DNA of 28,447 nt from Thermoplasmatota archaeon (GTDB lineage: Archaea; Thermoplasmatota; Thermoplasmata; UBA10834). This document shows, one piece after another, positions 22,333 through 28,447 of the stretch. The stretch is taken from assembly GCA_030836605.1 (NCBI GenBank), contig JAUPMC010000040.1, positions 1 to 28,447 on the forward strand, in the 5' to 3' direction. Within the stretch, counting starts at the first letter, position 1. The number at the start of each line of letters is the position of its first letter. The notes under the pieces were generated by a model, which saw only the letters and a list, made by a program, of their open reading frames with translations, was not told the DNA's origin and did not search any database. A program made the position numbers and the translations under genes.

Positions 22333-22340
22333 TTATATAT
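22333..22340 (+). promoter_or_regulatory. TATA box for Sec61-beta
   Basis: TTATATAT, close to box A consensus, about 31-38 bp upstream of the ATG at 22371. The predicted start near 22362 gives a leader of about 10 nt or less and lies inside the inverted repeat at 22352-22372. Confidence 0.65.
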
Positions 22341-22351
22341 GGAAACCTTCA

Positions 22352-22372
22352 ATAGGCTTCTCCGAAGCCTAT
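22352..22372. repeat. Perfect 9-bp inverted repeat over the Sec61-beta start
   Basis: ATAGGCTTC (22352-22360) and GAAGCCTAT (22364-22372) are perfect inverted copies around TCC. The right arm includes the first two bases of the ATG start codon. It covers the start site expected from the TATA box, so it could be an operator; if transcription starts earlier it could fold as a hairpin hiding the start codon. Confidence 0.7.
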
Positions 22373-22538
22373 GGCGAAGAACAAGAAAGGCGAGGGTTTC
22401 CACTCCGCGGCCGGACTTATCCGGTACTTCGACTCCGAGGACGACAAGGCCCTCAAGGTCAACCCGTGGCTCGTTGTCGCCATGTGTGTCGCCGCGTCCG
22501 TCATAGTCGTAGTCCTGGGCTCTCTGTACCCGACATAA
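22371..22538 (+). CDS. secG: Protein translocase subunit Sec61-beta (archaeal SecG)
   Basis: Protein of 55 residues, the small subunit of the SecYE-beta translocon in the cytoplasmic membrane. The sequence shows the family layout: a lysine-rich start (M-A-K-N-K-K-G), the conserved cytosolic segment S-A-A-G-L-I-R-Y-F-D-S-E-D-D, then K-V-N-P-W followed by a single membrane helix of about 20 residues and a short tail (L-Y-P-T). Length is typical of archaeal Sec61-beta (about 50-60). It has its own TATA box and a 9-bp inverted repeat at its start. It lies about 250 bp upstream of hisG, separated by a structured leader, and probably forms a single-gene transcript. Identification is based on the G-L-I-R-Y-F-D motif and single C-terminal helix. 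Confidence 0.92.
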   Translation: MAKNKKGEGFHSAAGLIRYFDSEDDKALKVNPWLVVAMCVAASVIVVVLGSLYPT

Positions 22539-22593
22539 GCCCCGTCCTGGATGTACAGATGTGATGTCCAGCGGTCTTCTATCGACGCAATAA

Positions 22594-22602
22594 CTATATA
22601 CC
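22594..22602 (+). promoter_or_regulatory. TATA box for the histidine operon
   Basis: CTATATACC at 22594-22602, about 190 bp upstream of hisG. The predicted start near 22624 would leave a leader of about 160 nt, long for an archaeal mRNA. No closer TATA element is seen between here and hisG. Confidence 0.55.
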
Positions 22603-22640
22603 GTGTCGGGTTTCGCTGGTCCGCTCGAGGCGCAAGGACA

Positions 22641-22760
22641 TGGCTGCTACCGAAGTCGTGTTTGGTTGTCTTCACGGGTGAAGACTCAACGGCCAGCCAG
22701 CGCTCTGGAGCTTTCTTCGCCGCACGCAAAACCCCCAGCGGTCTCGCTGCGGGGCCAGCG
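22641..22760 (+). ncRNA. Structured leader or small RNA upstream of hisG
   Basis: No protein fits this stretch, but several pairings do. TGGCTG (22641-22646) pairs with CAGCCA (22694-22699). Inside, GTT (22665-22667) pairs with AAC (22688-22690), and GTCTTCA (22668-22674) with TGAAGAC (22679-22685) around a CGGG loop. Further on, CCCC-CAGCG (22732-22740) pairs with CGCTG-C-GGGG (22745-22754) with one bulge; the same CGCTG can instead pair with CAGCG at 22756-22760. The hisG ribosome binding site follows at 22775. It may be a regulatory 5' leader or an independent small RNA; no known RNA family was recognised. Confidence 0.4.
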
Positions 22761-22786
22761 TCGGCGTCGTGTCAGGAGATGGTACG

Positions 22787-23653
22787 GTGAGCACTCTCAG
22801 GATAGCACTGCCGAACAAGGGAAGGTTGAACAGCAGCGCGGTCAGACTCATGAACAGGATCGGGTTCCAGGTCCCTGACTCCAACAGCAGGACCCTGCTC
22901 GCCGAGTTCGGCAAGGGCAGGTACCAAGTGCTGATGGCGAGGGCCCAGGACATACCGGAGTTCGTCGAGATGGGCGCCGCTGACATAGGCATAACTGGCC
23001 TCGACCTCGTGATGGAGACGAGGCGGGATGTCAAACGGCTGATGGACCTCGACTTCGGGAGGTGCAGGCTCGTCGTGGCGGTGCCCGAGGAGTCGGGGGT
23101 CAGGGACGCGTCCGGGGTCCCGGACGGGTGCGCCGTCGCGACCTCCTTCCCGAACCTGACGAAAGAGTTCTTCGGGGGTCTGGGGAAGGACGTGTCGCCC
23201 GCGGAGGTGTCCGGGGCGACCGAGATCGCCCCCAGGATCGGCCTCGCGGACGTGATAGTCGACCTGACGGAGACGGGGTCCACGCTGAAGCTGAACCACC
23301 TGCGGGAGGTGGGCGTGGTGCTCGAGTCCGTCGCGGTGCTGATCGCCAACCCTAGGTCCGTCGAGGAGAAGCGGCTCAGCATCGAGGAGGTCGCGAACGC
23401 CTTCGGGAGCGTCATGAACGCCTCGAAGAAGCGGTACATCATGGCCAACGTCCCGAAGGACAAGCTCCAGACGCTCACCACCCTCGTCCCGGGGGTGTCC
23501 GGCCCCACGGTCATGAACATCATGGGGCGGGACGACCTGGTCGCAATACACGCGGTCACCAACGAGGACGAGGTGAACGGCGTCATCGCGATGCTGAAGG
23601 GCATCGGGGCCGCGGGGATCCTGGTCATGCCGATCGACAGGATGGTACTGTGA
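22787..23653 (+). CDS. hisG: ATP phosphoribosyltransferase (long form)
   Basis: Enzyme of 288 residues catalysing the first step of histidine synthesis, joining ATP and PRPP. The opening R-I-A-L-P-N-K-G-R-L and the PRPP-binding stretch G-L-A-D-V-I-V-D-L-T-E-T-G-S-T-L identify it. Residues 210-288 form the C-terminal ACT-like regulatory domain of the long form (K-R-Y-I-M-A-N-V-P, then D-D-L-V-A-I-H-A-V), which normally binds histidine for feedback inhibition, so no HisZ partner is required. GTG 22787 is chosen because GGAGAT (22775-22780) lies 6 nt upstream; an in-frame GTG at 22769 would place that site inside the gene. It is first in the his operon and starts after a long structured leader. 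Confidence 0.96.
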   Translation: MSTLRIALPNKGRLNSSAVRLMNRIGFQVPDSNSRTLLAEFGKGRYQVLMARAQDIPEFVEMGAADIGITGLDLVMETRRDVKRLMDLDFGRCRLVVAVPEESGVRDASGVPDGCAVATSFPNLTKEFFGGLGKDVSPAEVSGATEIAPRIGLADVIVDLTETGSTLKLNHLREVGVVLESVAVLIANPRSVEEKRLSIEEVANAFGSVMNASKKRYIMANVPKDKLQTLTTLVPGVSGPTVMNIMGRDDLVAIHAVTNEDEVNGVIAMLKGIGAAGILVMPIDRMVL

Positions 23654-23654
23654 C

Positions 23655-24938
23655 ATGTTGACTTACGACCTGTCTGATATGACCTCGGACGAGCGCGCGG
23701 CGTTGATCTCCAGGGCCGGGGTGGACCTGTCGCGTCCTCTGGAGGTTGCGCGCGGGATCATCGAGGCCGTCAGGAAGGGCGGGGACGAGGCTCTCATGGC
23801 GTGCGCCCGGGAGTACGACTCGTTCTCAGGCTCCAGCCTGAGGGTGTCCCGAGCGGACGTGAAGGCCGCGAGCGCCAGGGTCCCGAAGGAGCTCCTGCGA
23901 GCGATGGGCGTGTGCAAGTCGCGCATCGAGGCCTACCACTCCCGGCAACGGTTCGACCCGTTCGAGTACAGGGACGAGGTCGGCCTCTTCGGGCAGAAGG
24001 TCGTCCCGCTCGACAGGGTGGGCGTGTACGCCCCAGGGGGCAGCGCCGACTACGCGTCATCCGTATTGATGGCGTGCGTGCCCGCGCGCGTCGCGGGCGT
24101 GAAGGAGATAGTCCTCTGCAGCCCCGCCAAGGGCGGCGGGATAGGGGACGCGGTGTTGGCCGCCGCGGACATGTGCTCCGTCGACGAGATATACGCCGTC
24201 GGAGGGGCCCAGGCGGTGGCCGCGATGGCCTACGGGACGGGATCGATCCGGCCGGTGCGGAAGATAGTCGGGCCCGGTGGAGCGGTCGTGTCCGCCGCCA
24301 AGCTCCTTGTGAGGAACGACTGTGAGATCGATCTCCTCGCCGGGCCGTCCGAGATACTGGTGGTCGCTGACGGGAAGGCGGACCCGCGCATCATGGCCGC
24401 CGAGATGCTCGCGCAGCTCGAGCACGACCCGCTCGCGCGCGCGCTGTTGGTGACCACATCGAGGCGCGTCATGGAGGCGACGATGCGCGAGCTGCGTCAG
24501 ATGTCGCTGTCCGCGCGGAGGAGTGACATCGTGGAGCGGTCGTCTGAGGAGGGGGCCGTGTTCCTGCTCGCGGGGAGCGTGTCCGGGGCCATGCGGTTCT
24601 CGAACGAGTACGCCCCCGAGCACCTCCTATTGGACGTGTCGTCCCCCAAAGCGGCGCTGAAGCAGGTCAAGAACGCCGGCTCGGTCTTCCTCGGGCGGAG
24701 CTCATCGGTCGCGTTCGGGGACTACTGCTCAGGGCCGAACCACATACTCCCGACCAAGGGCACCGCCTCCGCGCGTTCATCCCTGTCGACATACGACTTC
24801 TTGAGGATAGTGCCTTATCAGGCGGTAACCGTTTCAGGAGCCTCGGAGCTGGCCCCGACGGCGGAGATCATGGCTTCGGCAGAGGGGCTCTCCGGGCACG
24901 CCCAGGCCGCGGCCTTGAGGCGGAAGGTGAGACGATGA
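23655..24938 (+). CDS. hisD: Histidinol dehydrogenase
   Basis: Zinc enzyme of 427 residues that oxidises histidinol to histidine in two NAD-dependent steps. Recognisable parts are the G-V-Y-A-P-G-G-S-A-D nucleotide-fold motif near 118, G-P-G-G-A-V-V-S-A-A-K near 212, the zinc ligand region A-Q-L-E-H-D-P, the catalytic E-Y-A-P-E-H-L, and S-G-P-N-H-I-L-P-T with a further histidine near the end of the catalytic region. Length is normal. ATG 23655 begins one base after the hisG stop, and its stop overlaps hisC as ATGA. It acts last in the pathway although it is second in the operon. Confidence 0.97.
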   Translation: MLTYDLSDMTSDERAALISRAGVDLSRPLEVARGIIEAVRKGGDEALMACAREYDSFSGSSLRVSRADVKAASARVPKELLRAMGVCKSRIEAYHSRQRFDPFEYRDEVGLFGQKVVPLDRVGVYAPGGSADYASSVLMACVPARVAGVKEIVLCSPAKGGGIGDAVLAAADMCSVDEIYAVGGAQAVAAMAYGTGSIRPVRKIVGPGGAVVSAAKLLVRNDCEIDLLAGPSEILVVADGKADPRIMAAEMLAQLEHDPLARALLVTTSRRVMEATMRELRQMSLSARRSDIVERSSEEGAVFLLAGSVSGAMRFSNEYAPEHLLLDVSSPKAALKQVKNAGSVFLGRSSSVAFGDYCSGPNHILPTKGTASARSSLSTYDFLRIVPYQAVTVSGASELAPTAEIMASAEGLSGHAQAAALRRKVRR

Positions 24939-25999
24939 CATCCCCCGGTGAGTTGAGGCGGAGGACGCTCGAGACGTTGACCAGGCAATCATACTCCCTG
25001 TCGAGGCCGGACATGGTCCTCCTGAACGACAACGTCAACCTGTTCGGGACGAACCCCGCTGTGGCCGAGGTCGCTGAGCGGTTCGACTTCTCGAGGCTCT
25101 GGGCGTATCCGAACGAGAACTCGGACGCACTCAGGTCCAGGATAGCGTCCGAGTTCGGCGTGTCCCCGGACGAGGTCGTCGTGGGGAACGGGTCGGACGA
25201 GCTTATCGACATGGCCTCGAAGTGCTTCCTGAACCCAGGGGACAAGTTCTGTTCCCCGGTCCCGACGTTCGGCATGTACAGGTTCTACGCGAGGGTCAAC
25301 CTCGCGACAGTGCGCGAGATACTGCTGAAGCCCGACTTCTCGGTCGACGCTGACGCGCTGCTCGCGGAGGACGCCAAGTTGACCACCGTGTGCCAGCCGA
25401 ACAACCCGACAGGGAACCTGTTCGAAAGGGGCGCGGTAGCTCGGATACTGTCCGACTCCTCGGGCGTCGTCGTCCTGGACGAGGCGTACGCGGAGTTCTG
25501 CGGGTCGGACATGCGGCGTGAGGTCATGTCCTCCTCTTGCGCCATGAGCATGCGCACCTTCTCGAAGGCCTACGGGCTCGCGGGCATCAGGGCGGGGTTC
25601 GCGGTCGCGAGGAAGGAAGTCGTGGACGAGATCAGGCGGGTCCGGACCCCGTTCGGGCTCAACTCGTTCACCGAGGCCGTCGCCATGAAGGCCCTGGACC
25701 ATGGGAAGTGGGTCCAGGAGACAGTGTCGCGCATGAAGGCGGAACGGTCGTACCTGGACGGGCGGCTCAAGGCGCTGGGCTTCCGGACGCTCCCTTCCGA
25801 CTGCAACTTCCTGCCAGCCAAGTGCCCCGTCAAGGGGCCGCCCCTGGTCGTGGCCCTGAAGGAGCGAGGCGTGGCCGTGAGGGACTGCAGCATGTTCCCG
25901 CTGATGGAGGATTTCATAAGGGTCACGGTCGGCCCGAGGCCGATGATGGATAGGCTCCTAGCCGAGCTCGAGCCCATCGTGCAGGGTGGGCGCGCATGA
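24935..25999 (+). CDS. hisC: Histidinol-phosphate aminotransferase
   Basis: PLP-dependent class I/II aminotransferase of 354 residues that converts imidazole-acetol phosphate and glutamate to histidinol phosphate. Visible motifs are G-N-G-S-D-E-L-I-D near 88, P-N-N-P-T-G-N near 155, the V-V-L-D-E-A-Y-A-E-F aspartate that contacts the cofactor, and the PLP lysine in T-F-S-K-A-Y-G-L-A-G-I-R-A-G-F. The ATG shares ATGA with the hisD stop, with GGTGA at 24926-24930 as ribosome binding site. The stop overlaps hisH in the same way. Enzymes of this family can also act on aromatic substrates, but operon position argues for HisC. Confidence 0.96.
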   Translation: MTSPGELRRRTLETLTRQSYSLSRPDMVLLNDNVNLFGTNPAVAEVAERFDFSRLWAYPNENSDALRSRIASEFGVSPDEVVVGNGSDELIDMASKCFLNPGDKFCSPVPTFGMYRFYARVNLATVREILLKPDFSVDADALLAEDAKLTTVCQPNNPTGNLFERGAVARILSDSSGVVVLDEAYAEFCGSDMRREVMSSSCAMSMRTFSKAYGLAGIRAGFAVARKEVVDEIRRVRTPFGLNSFTEAVAMKALDHGKWVQETVSRMKAERSYLDGRLKALGFRTLPSDCNFLPAKCPVKGPPLVVALKERGVAVRDCSMFPLMEDFIRVTVGPRPMMDRLLAELEPIVQGGRA

Positions 26000-26595
26000 A
26001 GGTCAGCGTAATGGACTATGGCGTCGGGAACCTGCACAGCGTGTCAAAGGGGCTCGAGCGCGCGGGCGCGTCCGTCGAGGTGGTCAAGGACGCGTCCTCG
26101 CTCGAGGAAGCCGAGTGCGTCGTCTTCCCGGGCGTCGGGGCCTTCGGGGCCGCCATGGAGCGTCTGAGGCCGTCGGTCCCGGGCATAAGGAGGGCGATCG
26201 ACTCCGGCGTGCCCGTCCTCGGGGTCTGCGTCGGCATGCAGATCCTGTTCGAGAGGAGCGAGGAGTCCGAAGGTGAAGGGCTCGGGGTACTCAGTGGGAG
26301 CGTCAAGAGGCTCGCGGCCCCGAGGGTGCCTCACATGGGATGGAACGAGGTGTCCCACGACGGCGGCCCGTTGTTCGAGGGCATCCCCCAGAGATCGATG
26401 TTCTACTTCGCCAACTCGTATGTGTGTCACCCGATGGAAAAAGTCGGAATAGCAGAGACGCTCTATGGGGAGACGTTCGTGTCCGCGGTCAGGAGAGGAC
26501 GCCTGTGCGGCGTCCAGTTCCACCCGGAGAAGAGCGGCGCGACCGGGTTGAGGCTGTTGAGCAACTTCGTCAGGATGGCAGAGGGTTCCGCATGA
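25996..26595 (+). CDS. hisH: Imidazole glycerol phosphate synthase, glutaminase subunit
   Basis: Class I glutamine amidotransferase of 199 residues that supplies ammonia to HisF. The catalytic triad is present: Cys78 in G-V-C-V-G-M-Q, with His176 and Glu178 in Q-F-H-P-E-K-S. The N-terminal D-Y-G-V-G-N-L-H-S-V and F-P-G-V-G-A-F-G are typical of HisH. It overlaps hisC upstream and hisA downstream by 4 bases each. Its partner HisF is encoded two genes later in the same operon, with hisA and hisB in between. Confidence 0.97.
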   Translation: MKVSVMDYGVGNLHSVSKGLERAGASVEVVKDASSLEEAECVVFPGVGAFGAAMERLRPSVPGIRRAIDSGVPVLGVCVGMQILFERSEESEGEGLGVLSGSVKRLAAPRVPHMGWNEVSHDGGPLFEGIPQRSMFYFANSYVCHPMEKVGIAETLYGETFVSAVRRGRLCGVQFHPEKSGATGLRLLSNFVRMAEGSA

Positions 26596-27302
26596 AGGTC
26601 ATACCAGCGGTGGACATCAAGGGCGGCAAGTGCGTGCAGTTGGTGGGCGGGAAGCCCGGCACGGAGAAGGTCGAGATAGAGGACGTGCTAGGGGTCGCCC
26701 GGAAGTGGCAGGAACAGGGCGCGGAGATGCTCCACATCGTGGACCTCGACTCGGCGCTCGGGACGGGCAACAACGAGTCGCTCATCGAGATGATCGTGGG
26801 CGACCTCGCGATACCCGTCCAGGTGGGCGGGGGCATCAGGACCGAGGAGAAGGTCCGCAGGCTCTTCGAGATCGGCTGCGAGCGCGTCGTGATCGGCACG
26901 CGCGCGGTCCAGGACCCAGACTTCATCAAGGCGATCGCGGCCGCGTACCCTGGCGACATCGTCGTGGCGATAGACTCCGCCTCTGACGAGGTCCTGATAA
27001 AGGGTTGGCAGGAGAGCTCGGGGAAGGGCACGGTCTCAGTCGTCAAGGACCTCGACCACCTCGATATCTGGGGCTTCTTGTTCACGAACGTCGAGGTCGA
27101 GGGGAGGCTGCAGGGCATAGACCCAGACCTCGTCAAAGGACTCATAGGCATGACACACAAACCGGTCATGGTCTCCGGCGGCTTCACCACCGCGGCGGAC
27201 CTGGAGCTCGTCAGGGGGATGGGCGCGGACTCAGTCGTGCTGGGCATGTCGATTTACACTGGCAAGATAGATTTCAGGAAGGTCGTGAGGGAGTTCAGGT
27301 GA
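26592..27302 (+). CDS. hisA: ProFAR isomerase
   Basis: TIM-barrel isomerase of 236 residues that opens the ribose of 5'-ProFAR to give PRFAR. The first catalytic Asp is in P-A-V-D-I-K-G-G near residue 8, the second in V-A-I-D-S-A near 129. Phosphate-binding loops are V-G-G-G-I-R and the later V-S-G-G-F. The first beta strand reads K-V-I-P-A-V-D-I rather than the HisF-type I-P-C-L-D, separating it from its paralogue hisF. The start overlaps hisH (ATGA), the end overlaps hisB (GTGA). Length is typical; it is slightly shorter than many bacterial forms. Confidence 0.96.
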   Translation: MKVIPAVDIKGGKCVQLVGGKPGTEKVEIEDVLGVARKWQEQGAEMLHIVDLDSALGTGNNESLIEMIVGDLAIPVQVGGGIRTEEKVRRLFEIGCERVVIGTRAVQDPDFIKAIAAAYPGDIVVAIDSASDEVLIKGWQESSGKGTVSVVKDLDHLDIWGFLFTNVEVEGRLQGIDPDLVKGLIGMTHKPVMVSGGFTTAADLELVRGMGADSVVLGMSIYTGKIDFRKVVREFR

Positions 27303-27865
27303 GCGCGGAGGTCCAGAGGCAGGCCGAGGTCGTCAGGGAGACGAGGGAGACCAGGGTCGAGGTGAGGCTCAGGCTCGACGGCGCTGGCGAGACGAAGGTC
27401 TCGGTCCAGGACGAGTTCCTCAGGCACATGGTCGAGACGCTCTCGAGGTACTCGGGGGCCGACTTGGAGATGTCCGCGAAGGGCGACCTCGCGCACCACC
27501 TGGTCGAGGATGTAGCGATAACCCTCGGCAGGGCCTACAGACAGGCCTTGGGAGAGGGACCAGTGAAGCGGATCGCGAGCGCGACCGTGCCCATGGACGA
27601 GGCGCTGGTGCAGGTCACGGTGGACCTGATAGACAGGCCGTACGCCCACCTCGAGGTCCCGGACATCATGTACGAGCACTTCCTCAGGTCGTTCGCGATG
27701 GAGCTCAGGGCGACTCTGCACACGATGGTCGTGCGCGGCAAGGACGACCACCACATCGTCGAGGCGACGTTCAAGGCGCTCGGACTCGCCCTCAAGGACG
27801 CGATGTCGCCGAGCCACTCCTCACTGTCCACGAAGTCGGGCGTCGTCTGGGGTGCGGCCAGATGA
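27299..27865 (+). CDS. hisB: Imidazoleglycerol-phosphate dehydratase
   Basis: Manganese-dependent dehydratase of 188 residues (monofunctional, no phosphatase domain). Metal-binding motifs are F-L-R-H-M-V near 43, D-L-A-H-H-L-V-E-D-V near 65, and D-D-H-H-I-V-E-A near 155; P-M-D-E-A-L is also present. The family usually has D-H-H-T-V-E-D at the second site, here A-H-H-L-V-E-D, a small change that keeps the histidines and glutamate. GTG 27299 is chosen because it shares GTGA with the hisA stop and there is no in-frame ATG before the catalytic region. The stop overlaps hisF as ATGA. An acidic/basic N-terminal extension of about 15 residues precedes the fold. Confidence 0.95.
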   Translation: MSAEVQRQAEVVRETRETRVEVRLRLDGAGETKVSVQDEFLRHMVETLSRYSGADLEMSAKGDLAHHLVEDVAITLGRAYRQALGEGPVKRIASATVPMDEALVQVTVDLIDRPYAHLEVPDIMYEHFLRSFAMELRATLHTMVVRGKDDHHIVEATFKALGLALKDAMSPSHSSLSTKSGVVWGAAR

Positions 27866-28447
27866 CCTTGGCGAAGAGGATCATACCGTGCCTCGACGTC
27901 AAGGAGGGCGCGGTCGTGAAAGGCGTGTGCTTCAAGGACCTGAAGCGGGTCGGCGACCCGCCCACGTTGGCGGTGGAGTACCAGGCCCAGGGAGCTGATG
28001 AGATAGTGTTCCTGGACGTGAACGCCTCCGTCGCCGGCCTCAAGACGATGCACGAGGCGGTCCAGAGGACCGCGGAGCGGCTGTTCGTCCCGCTGACGGT
28101 CGGAGGCGGCATACGGTCGTTCGAGGACGTCAGGAAGACGCTCAAGGTGGGCGCGGACAAGACATCCATCAACACCGCGGCGGTCATGGACCCGTCCCTG
28201 ATATCCAGATGCGCCGACGCGTTCGGGAGCCAGTGCGTGGTCCTCGCGTTGGACGCGAAGAGGTCCGGGGACTCATGGGAGGTATACACCCACTCAGGGA
28301 CGAGGCCCGCCGGGCTCGACGCCATCGAGTGGGCCAAGGACGCCGTCGAGAGGGGCGCTGGAGAGGTGCTCCTGACGAGCATGGACGCGGACGGCACCAA
28401 GGAGGGGTACGACATCGAGCTGACCAGGGCGGTCGCGAGGGCGGTCC
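27862..28447 (+). CDS. hisF: Imidazole glycerol phosphate synthase, cyclase subunit (3' end outside window)
   Basis: First 195 residues of HisF; the frame remains open at the end of the window. This TIM barrel converts PRFAR plus ammonia from HisH into imidazole glycerol phosphate and AICAR. Catalytic Asp in I-P-C-L-D-V near residue 11 and the second in L-A-L-D-A-K near 131 are present, as are the phosphate loop V-G-G-G-I-R-S and the strand D-E-I-V-F-L-D-V. ATG 27862 overlaps the hisB stop as ATGA. About 55-60 residues should follow beyond the window. hisI and hisE have not appeared and may lie downstream or elsewhere. Confidence 0.96.
   Translation, partial: MTLAKRIIPCLDVKEGAVVKGVCFKDLKRVGDPPTLAVEYQAQGADEIVFLDVNASVAGLKTMHEAVQRTAERLFVPLTVGGGIRSFEDVRKTLKVGADKTSINTAAVMDPSLISRCADAFGSQCVVLALDAKRSGDSWEVYTHSGTRPAGLDAIEWAKDAVERGAGEVLLTSMDADGTKEGYDIELTRAVARAV

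Noticed and set aside
22640..22681. Possible leader peptide (13 codons, M-A-A-T-E-V-V-F-G-C-L-H-G) before hisG
   Set aside because: It contains one histidine codon only and no ribosome binding site, so it does not fit a his attenuator peptide.
22641..22702. H/ACA or C/D box guide RNA, or a tRNA, upstream of hisG
   Set aside because: The two-tier stem resembles an H/ACA hairpin, but no ACA box follows the lower stem at the right distance; no C/D boxes and no tRNA T-arm or acceptor stem can be found.
1..28447. CRISPR arrays, insertion sequences, integrases, rRNA or tRNA genes
   Set aside because: No regularly spaced repeats, transposase or integrase motifs, terminal inverted repeats around genes, or recognisable rRNA/tRNA sequences were seen on reading both strands.

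Overview
The window reads as a GC-rich archaeal chromosome segment, most likely from a member of Thermoplasmatota. This placement is inferred from gene content and was not tested by phylogeny. The archaeal signals are a Cdc48/VAT AAA+ ATPase beside a PRC-barrel protein, a stand-alone Elp3, a 55-residue Sec61-beta, a Por-type pyruvate:ferredoxin oxidoreductase with fused gamma and delta subunits, TATA-box promoters and GGTGA/GGAGGT ribosome binding sites. No rRNA, tRNA, CRISPR array, transposase or integrase was seen. Coding density is high, and many neighbours overlap by 4 bases (ATGA or GTGA).

Layout. Positions 1-1.7 kb hold thioredoxin, an OsmC-type peroxidase and a class II glutamine amidotransferase. 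A minus-strand XRE-type regulator (1.73-2.25 kb) diverges from a three-gene ABC importer (2.37-5.15 kb) of the nitrate/sulfonate/taurine type. Next come a polytopic membrane protein (5.2-6.3 kb), a cassette of two winged-helix proteins around a small unknown protein (6.3-7.3 kb), and elp3 (7.4-8.9 kb). A two-gene unit follows (9.0-13.5 kb): a zinc-ribbon TPR protein and an 866-residue protein with an Mrr-like N-terminus, TPR arrays and a C-terminal SAP domain. On the minus strand, cdc48 leads into a PRC-barrel gene (16.0-13.5 kb). porGD-porA-porB occupies 16.3-19.2 kb. lysS and a double-GNAT acetyltransferase form a minus-strand pair (21.6-19.3 kb), followed by a single-domain response regulator. 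Sec61-beta (22.37-22.54 kb) precedes a structured leader and a tightly coupled histidine operon hisG-D-C-H-A-B-F that runs off the end of the window.

The strongest unusual signal is the substrate-binding protein at 2372-3487. Its sequence looks circularly permuted: after the N-terminal membrane anchor comes what is normally the C-terminal part of the family, then a short linker, then what is normally the N-terminal part. Second is the Mrr-like/TPR/SAP protein with its zinc-ribbon TPR partner. Its nuclease-like domain seems to have lost the catalytic lysine motif, which suggests a DNA- or protein-scaffolding role. Third are non-coding structures: a folded leader before hisG with mutually exclusive pairings, a 9-bp inverted repeat covering the predicted transcription start and start codon of Sec61-beta, a palindrome in the promoter of the XRE regulator, and a hairpin plus T-run terminator after thioredoxin.
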